Source of the DNA: an uncultured Clostridia bacterium
GTDB lineage: Bacteria > Bacillota_A > Clostridia > TANB77 > CAG-508
Length of the DNA: 14,257 nt
Assembly (NCBI GenBank): GCA_947628335.1
Contig: CANQZT010000015.1
Location: 1-14,257 of the forward strand
Direction: 5' to 3'
Notes under the pieces: generated by a model
What the model saw: the letters and a program-made list of their open reading frames with translations, nothing else
What the model was told of the DNA's origin: nothing
Databases searched by the model: none
In this document: in pieces, positions 9,617 to 14,257 of the stretch
How the letters are laid out: every line of letters starts with the position of its first letter
Position numbering within the stretch: the stretch's first letter is position 1
Translations under genes and position numbers: made by a program

Positions 9617-10951
9617 ATGAAGAAAGTTATTACAGCTTTATTAAATGCAAAAGTAAATGAAAAATTAAAGCAATATAAAGAAATCGAAATTGTTATGAAT
9701 GATATTCAGTATCAAGATGGAATAATAGAGGCATTAGAAGAAAAAGAAGAAATAGATTATATCATTGTTAGCGAATTGTTACCAGGTATATATAATATAA
9801 AAGAATTAATCGAAGAAATAAAGAAAATAAAAATTGAAGTAAAAATAATTTTAATTTTAGAAAAAGAAAACAAAGAATTAGAAAATTATTTATGTTCAAA
9901 AGGAAATATATATTTTTTTTATAACAATGAAATTGAAATAAAAGAGATAGCAGAATTAATAATAAATGAACAACAAAAAGACAAGTTAGAAGAAGAAATA
10001 AAAGAATTGAAAAAGATGATTTTAGAAAAAGAAGTAAAAAAAGAGGAAAATGATTCATCTAAAATAACACAAAATCAAATAACAATAATAACAAAAGAAG
10101 AAAAAATAGAAATTGAAGAAGAGATAGAAAATGAATATAAATCTAAGAAAATAAAGAATAGATTTATTCAAATTTTAAAAAAAGAACCAATAAAAGAAGA
10201 AACAAAAATATTTACAATAATAGGAAATACAGGTAGTGGGAAAAGTATATTTGTATCTAATATAGCAAAGCAATTAGAAAAAATGAAAAATAAAATTTTG
10301 ATTATAGACCTAGACTTTTTTAACAATAGTGTGCAAATATTGTTTGGAATAAAAAAACAAAAAGAAAGAAAACAAATTCAAGATAATAATGAAATAGAAA
10401 GCAATGAGTTAAAAAAATGTATTTATAAAATCAATTCAAAAATAGACTTACTATCTAATCTAAATTCAATATACAGTGCTTTAGATGAATATGAAATATT
10501 AAAAAGAATAGAAGAAATAAAAGAAAAATATGATGTAATTTTAATTGATACAGAAATAACCAATGAAGAAAAGTATTTAAATATATTTATAAACATTTCG
10601 AACAAAATAATTTTTATAACAGAACCCAATATTCTAGAAATAAAGAAATCGCAAAATTTTTTACAAAAATATAAAAATAATTATCAAATAGAAAAAGACA
10701 AAATATATATAGTATTTAACAAAATAAAAGATGACAGTATAAGTTTATATATTTTAAAAGATGTATATAAACAATACAATATTTTAGGTAAAATTGACTT
10801 TATAAAGAATTACAATACATTAATAAATAGAAACTTAAAAGAAAATTTATTAGAAAGAAAGATAAAAGATCAATATAAAAAAATTTCAAAAGATATGTTA
10901 AAAAATAATAAATTGAAGAGTTATTATATATCCAAAATTGAAGAAAATTAA
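9617..10951 (+). CDS. CpaE/TadZ-like protein: degenerate receiver plus MinD-type ATPase
   Basis: A 444-aa protein in three parts. Residues 1-115 have the alternating strand-helix pattern of a response-regulator receiver, but the phospho-acceptor position in IIVSELLPG is Ser52, not Asp. Residues 116-190 form a highly charged, probably coiled-coil linker. Residues 195-444 are a ParA/MinD-like domain with Walker A GNTGSGKS (203-210), IIDLD (D231, D233) and Walker B ILIDTE (D311). Known: CpaE/TadZ proteins with this layout position pilus-assembly machines. The signature lysine of the deviant Walker A is Asn204 here, so ATP-driven dimerisation may differ. There is no membrane segment. AGGAGG (9593-9598) lies 18 bases before the ATG, unusually far, yet in-frame stops exclude an earlier start. 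It lies 60 bases after the VirB4 gene. Confidence 0.72.
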   Translation: MKKVITALLNAKVNEKLKQYKEIEIVMNDIQYQDGIIEALEEKEEIDYIIVSELLPGIYNIKELIEEIKKIKIEVKIILILEKENKELENYLCSKGNIYFFYNNEIEIKEIAELIINEQQKDKLEEEIKELKKMILEKEVKKEENDSSKITQNQITIITKEEKIEIEEEIENEYKSKKIKNRFIQILKKEPIKEETKIFTIIGNTGSGKSIFVSNIAKQLEKMKNKILIIDLDFFNNSVQILFGIKKQKERKQIQDNNEIESNELKKCIYKINSKIDLLSNLNSIYSALDEYEILKRIEEIKEKYDVILIDTEITNEEKYLNIFINISNKIIFITEPNILEIKKSQNFLQKYKNNYQIEKDKIYIVFNKIKDDSISLYILKDVYKQYNILGKIDFIKNYNTLINRNLKENLLERKIKDQYKKISKDMLKNNKLKSYYISKIEEN

Positions 10952-10982
10952 ATATAAAAATATACAAAAAAGGAGAAAGAAA

Positions 10983-11690
10983 ATGGAATTAGAAATAGAA
11001 AAAAATATTGTAAATGAAGTAACAAGTGAAAATCAAAATAAATTTTTGGAAACAACACTTGGAAAAACAGTAAATGGAGCAATCAATTTAGGATTAAGAG
11101 TTTTATTACCTAATGTAATAGAAGAACAAATAATAGAAATAAAAGATACGATTATACAAGAGGGCTTTAAAGAAGGAATTGAAAAAACAATAGAATCAGC
11201 TATAAATTTGGGTAAAAGTGCAATAGGAATTGCAACAGGAAAATTTGAAAATGTATCGCAAATGCAAACAGCCGTAGAAAAGGGAGGCTTAATAGATACG
11301 ATTTCTAACTGTGTAGATTTCGGATTAAAAATAGCAAAACAAACAGGAATATTACCAAAAGAGATAGAAAGTATAATAAAAAGTGGAAAAAATATTTTAA
11401 TGGCCAACATAGAAAATAATATAGAAAATACATTAACAACACAATTAAAAGGAATAGAAAAAGTAAATCAATATATAGAACAATGGAATGTATATTATAA
11501 AGAGCAAAATTTTCATAAAATGGAATTAGAGTATAATAAAATACGAGATAAATTAAAAGACTTAGTACCTATAGAAGAAACATTAAAAAAAGCACATCAA
11601 GTAGAAAATTTACACAAATTAATAAAAAGTAAAGGCCAAGATTTTAATCTTACAAAAGAAGAAATAGAGCTAGCAAAAAAAATTGTGTAA
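10983..11690 (+). CDS. Uncharacterised 235-aa helical protein with an internal repeat
   Basis: I do not recognise this protein. It is predicted all-helical, with no signal peptide, cysteine motif or convincing membrane span, although several helices are amphipathic with many Gly and Ile (for example SAINLGKSAIGIATG, 72-86). An internal repeat is visible: AINLGLRVLLPNVIEEQI (33-50) against VDFGLKIAKQTGILPKEIES (111-130), with a third related stretch AINLGKSA at 73-80. The C-terminal third (about 160-235) is charged and helical. I chose ATG 10983, 7 bases after AGGAG (10971-10975); a start at 10938 would overlap the preceding gene and add a lysine-rich leader without a good ribosome-binding site. 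It is last in the operon, so it may be a substrate, adaptor or membrane-contacting part of the VirB4/CpaE machine. Confidence 0.8.
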   Translation: MELEIEKNIVNEVTSENQNKFLETTLGKTVNGAINLGLRVLLPNVIEEQIIEIKDTIIQEGFKEGIEKTIESAINLGKSAIGIATGKFENVSQMQTAVEKGGLIDTISNCVDFGLKIAKQTGILPKEIESIIKSGKNILMANIENNIENTLTTQLKGIEKVNQYIEQWNVYYKEQNFHKMELEYNKIRDKLKDLVPIEETLKKAHQVENLHKLIKSKGQDFNLTKEEIELAKKIV

Positions 11691-11746
11691 AAGGTATATT
11701 AAAACGTAAGAACTGTAGATATGAAGAAGTTTTTTTTAGTTTTTTC

Positions 11747-11775
11747 TTGCAATTTTTAGTTCGTTAAAGTATAAT
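11747..11775 (+). promoter_or_regulatory. Probable gyrA promoter
   Basis: TTGCAA (11747-11752) and a perfect TATAAT (11770-11775) are separated by 17 bases. A T-run follows the -35 element and TTAAAG precedes the -10, as in the gyrB promoter. It lies 56-85 bases after the preceding gene. No clear terminator separates them, so some read-through from the upstream operon is possible. Confidence 0.75.
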
Positions 11776-11813
11776 TACACTAGGTAAAAATATGTAAAAA
11801 AAGAGGGAGTTTA

Positions 11814-14252
11814 ATGGATAGACCAGGAGAAAAAATTATTGAAAGAGATATCGAAAATGAGATGAAAACATCTTATATCGATTATGCAATGAGTGTTATT
11901 GTACAGCGTGCATTACCAGATGTAAGGGACGGTTTAAAACCAGTACACAGAAGAATATTATATGCTATGCATGAAGATGGAATTACATCAGATAAACCAT
12001 ACAGAAAATGTGCTAATACAGTAGGATCTGTTTTAGGAAGATACCATCCTCATGGAGATTCATCAGTATATGATGCAATGGTAAGACTTGCTCAAGATTT
12101 TTCAATGAGATATATGTTAATAGACGGTCATGGAAACTTTGGGTCAATAGATGGTGATGGAGCAGCAGCTATGAGGTACACAGAAGCAAGAATGGCCAAA
12201 ATATCAAATTATATGTTAGCAGATATAGAAAAAAATACAGTAAATTTCATGCCAAATTATGATGATAGATTACAAGAACCAACAGTCTTACCAGCAAAAA
12301 TTCCAGCATTATTAATAAATGGCTCATCAGGTATAGCAGTAGGAATGGCAACTAATATACCACCACACAACCTAACAGAAGTCGTTAATGGAATTATAAA
12401 AGTAATAGATGAAGATAATGTAACAGACGAAGAACTAATGCAAGTAATAAAAGGTCCAGATTTCCCTACGGAAGGTGAGATTTTAGGAATTGAAGGAATC
12501 AAACAAGCATATACAACTGGTAGAGGAAAAATAACAGTAAGAGCAGAAGCAGAAATAGAAGAAATGAGTGGAAATAAGCAAAGAATAATTGTAAAATCAT
12601 TACCATATCAAGTAAATAAAGCAAAATTAATTGAAAATATATCGCACCTTGTAAGAGATAAAAGAATAGAAGGAATTTCGGAATTAAGAGACGAATCAGA
12701 TAGAAATGAACGTGTAAGAGTAGTAATAGAATTAAAAAGGGATGCAAACCCACAAGTAGTATTAAATCAATTATACAAAAATACACAAATGCAAGACACA
12801 TTTGGAATAATAATGTTAGCACTTGTTAATGGAGAACCAAAAATATTAACTCTAAGACAATGTATAGATTATTATCTTGACCATAGAAAAGAAGTTGTAT
12901 TACGTAGAACTAAATTTGAACTAGACAAAGCAGAAGCAAGAGCTCATATATTAGAAGGATTAAAAATAGCATTAGACAATATAGATGAAGTAATCAATAT
13001 AATTCGTTCATCATATGATGATCCTAAAGAAAGATTAATGGAAAGATTTGGTCTTTCAGATATACAAGCACAAGCAATATTAGATATGAGGTTAAAAACT
13101 CTTTCAGGATTGCAAAGAGAAAAAATAGAAGAAGAATATAATGAATTAATGCAATTAATTGCACACTTAAAAGAAATTCTTGGAAGTGAAAAACTAGTAT
13201 TTGATATTATAAAAGAGGAATTAATTGAAATAAAAGAAAAATTCGGAGATGAGAGGAAAACAAAAATTATTGCAGCAGAAGGCGAAATAGATATAGAAGA
13301 TATAATAAAAGAAGAACAAACAGTAATTGCACTAACACACTTCGGATACATAAAAAGAATGCCAATAGACACATATAAGAGTCAAAGAAGAGGAGGTAAG
13401 GGCATTACAGGAATTGCAACAAGAGAAGAAGATTTCGTAAAACAAATATTTACAGCATCAACACATGACACAATATTATTCTTCAGTAATAAAGGAAAGT
13501 TATACAGATTAAGAGGATATGAAGTGCCAGAAGCAGGAAGAACAGCAAAAGGAACAGCAATAGTAAATCTTTTAAGTTTAGATGCAGGCGAAAAAATATC
13601 AGCAGTTATACCAATACAAAACTTTGCTGAAGGAAAATATTTACTAATGGCAACAAAAAATGGATTAATTAAGAAAACAGCATTATCAGAATATAATTCA
13701 ACAAGAAAGACAGGCCTACAAGGAATAACATTAAAAGAAGATGATGAATTAATAGCCGTAAGACTTACGGATGGAGAAGATAACATAGTTCTTGTTACAA
13801 GAGAAGGAATGTGTATTACATTTGATGAAAAAGATGTAAGACCAATAGGAAGAGTAGCACAAGGTGTTATTGGAATTAATTTAGATAAAGAGGACTTTGT
13901 AATAGGAATGGAATCTATAATTAGTGGAGCAAAAGCAACCTTACTTGCAATTACAGAAAATGGATTTGGAAAAAGAACAGAATTAGATGAATATAGAGTA
14001 CAAAATAGAGGAGGTAAAGGTGTTATAACATATAAAATAACACCAAAAACAGGTAAGTTAGTTGGAATTAGAATTACCGGAGAAGAAGAAGATGTTATGC
14101 TTATTACAGATCAAGGAACAATAATTAGATTACCTGTAAAAGAAGTAAGTGTATTGGGAAGGTCAACACAAGGAGTAACATTAATGAGAACAAATGATGG
14201 AGCAAAAGTAGTAAGTATAGAGACAATATCACAAGAAGAAAATGAAGATTAA
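11814..14252 (+). CDS. gyrA: DNA gyrase subunit A
   Basis: GyrA cuts and rejoins DNA and wraps it for negative supercoiling, working as A2B2 with GyrB. The 812-aa protein has the catalytic Tyr122 in AAAMRYTEA, with the neighbouring Arg121. The quinolone-interaction region GRYHPHGDSSVYDAMV retains Ser83 and Asp87 in E. coli numbering, the usual drug-susceptible residues. The C-terminal beta-pinwheel contains the GyrA-box QRRGGKG (524-530), which distinguishes gyrase from topoisomerase IV. The C-terminal tail is short, as in Bacillota, without the long acidic extension of E. coli. The ATG follows AGGGAG (11804-11809). The stop lies 5 bases before the window end, so the gene is complete. Confidence 0.98.
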   Translation: MDRPGEKIIERDIENEMKTSYIDYAMSVIVQRALPDVRDGLKPVHRRILYAMHEDGITSDKPYRKCANTVGSVLGRYHPHGDSSVYDAMVRLAQDFSMRYMLIDGHGNFGSIDGDGAAAMRYTEARMAKISNYMLADIEKNTVNFMPNYDDRLQEPTVLPAKIPALLINGSSGIAVGMATNIPPHNLTEVVNGIIKVIDEDNVTDEELMQVIKGPDFPTEGEILGIEGIKQAYTTGRGKITVRAEAEIEEMSGNKQRIIVKSLPYQVNKAKLIENISHLVRDKRIEGISELRDESDRNERVRVVIELKRDANPQVVLNQLYKNTQMQDTFGIIMLALVNGEPKILTLRQCIDYYLDHRKEVVLRRTKFELDKAEARAHILEGLKIALDNIDEVINIIRSSYDDPKERLMERFGLSDIQAQAILDMRLKTLSGLQREKIEEEYNELMQLIAHLKEILGSEKLVFDIIKEELIEIKEKFGDERKTKIIAAEGEIDIEDIIKEEQTVIALTHFGYIKRMPIDTYKSQRRGGKGITGIATREEDFVKQIFTASTHDTILFFSNKGKLYRLRGYEVPEAGRTAKGTAIVNLLSLDAGEKISAVIPIQNFAEGKYLLMATKNGLIKKTALSEYNSTRKTGLQGITLKEDDELIAVRLTDGEDNIVLVTREGMCITFDEKDVRPIGRVAQGVIGINLDKEDFVIGMESIISGAKATLLAITENGFGKRTELDEYRVQNRGGKGVITYKITPKTGKLVGIRITGEEEDVMLITDQGTIIRLPVKEVSVLGRSTQGVTLMRTNDGAKVVSIETISQEENED

Positions 14253-14257
14253 AATAT

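Noticed and set aside
10938..10982. Upstream ATG at 10938 as the start of the 235-aa protein
   Set aside because: It overlaps the end of the CpaE-like gene and adds only a Lys/Arg-rich leader, while the ATG at 10983 has AGGAG at ideal spacing.
11729..11750. T-rich stretch after the 235-aa gene as an intrinsic terminator
   Set aside because: Only about five pairs (AAGAA with TTCTT) could form around a T-rich loop, which is too weak to support a terminator.
6517..11813. A complete integrative conjugative element between gyrB and gyrA
   Set aside because: No integrase, relaxase, coupling protein, channel membrane proteins, flanking tRNA or direct repeats resembling att sites are seen.

Overview
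This window is a chromosomal replication-origin neighbourhood from a very AT-rich, low-GC Gram-positive bacterium, most likely a clostridial Bacillota. The order dnaA-dnaN-recF-remB-gyrB-gyrA, the bipartite cluster of DnaA boxes, the RemB (DUF370) protein, clostridial-type gyrase sequences and two exact or near-exact Spo0A boxes all point to a spore-former lineage or a close relative. I cannot name a species.

Layout. Bases 1-415 hold the upstream half of oriC (DnaA boxes in both orientations) and the dnaA promoter. dnaA (416-1750) is followed by a 324-base gap that carries the downstream half of oriC: more DnaA boxes, a dyad, and next to dnaN a run of CTA triplets that matches the DnaA-trio element of a basal unwinding system, leading into pure A/T sequence. 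dnaN (2075-3190), recF (3203-4273) and remB (4282-4530) are packed 8-12 bases apart and look like one operon. gyrB (4600-6516) has its own promoter and ends near a perfect 16-bp hairpin.

The unusual part lies between gyrB and gyrA, genes that are normally adjacent in this group. About 5.3 kb separate them: roughly 0.5 kb of gene-free, C-rich/G-poor DNA, then two tandem Spo0A-box-like sites and a strong sigma-A-type promoter, then four co-directional genes. These encode a 184-aa TraC-like protein (resembling the small partner of VirB4 ATPases), a complete VirB4-family ATPase (609 aa), a CpaE/TadZ-like protein with a degenerate receiver domain, long charged linker and MinD-type ATPase fold, and a 235-aa helical protein I do not recognise. 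No relaxase, coupling protein, VirB6/VirB8 membrane channel, integrase or att site is present, so this is not a recognisable conjugative element. I infer an orphan two-ATPase machine that may work with membrane components encoded elsewhere; its function is unknown, and the Spo0A-like sites hint at control at entry into stationary phase or sporulation.

gyrA (11814-14252) follows with its own promoter, which closely resembles that of gyrB, suggesting that the two gyrase subunits stay co-regulated even though they are separated.
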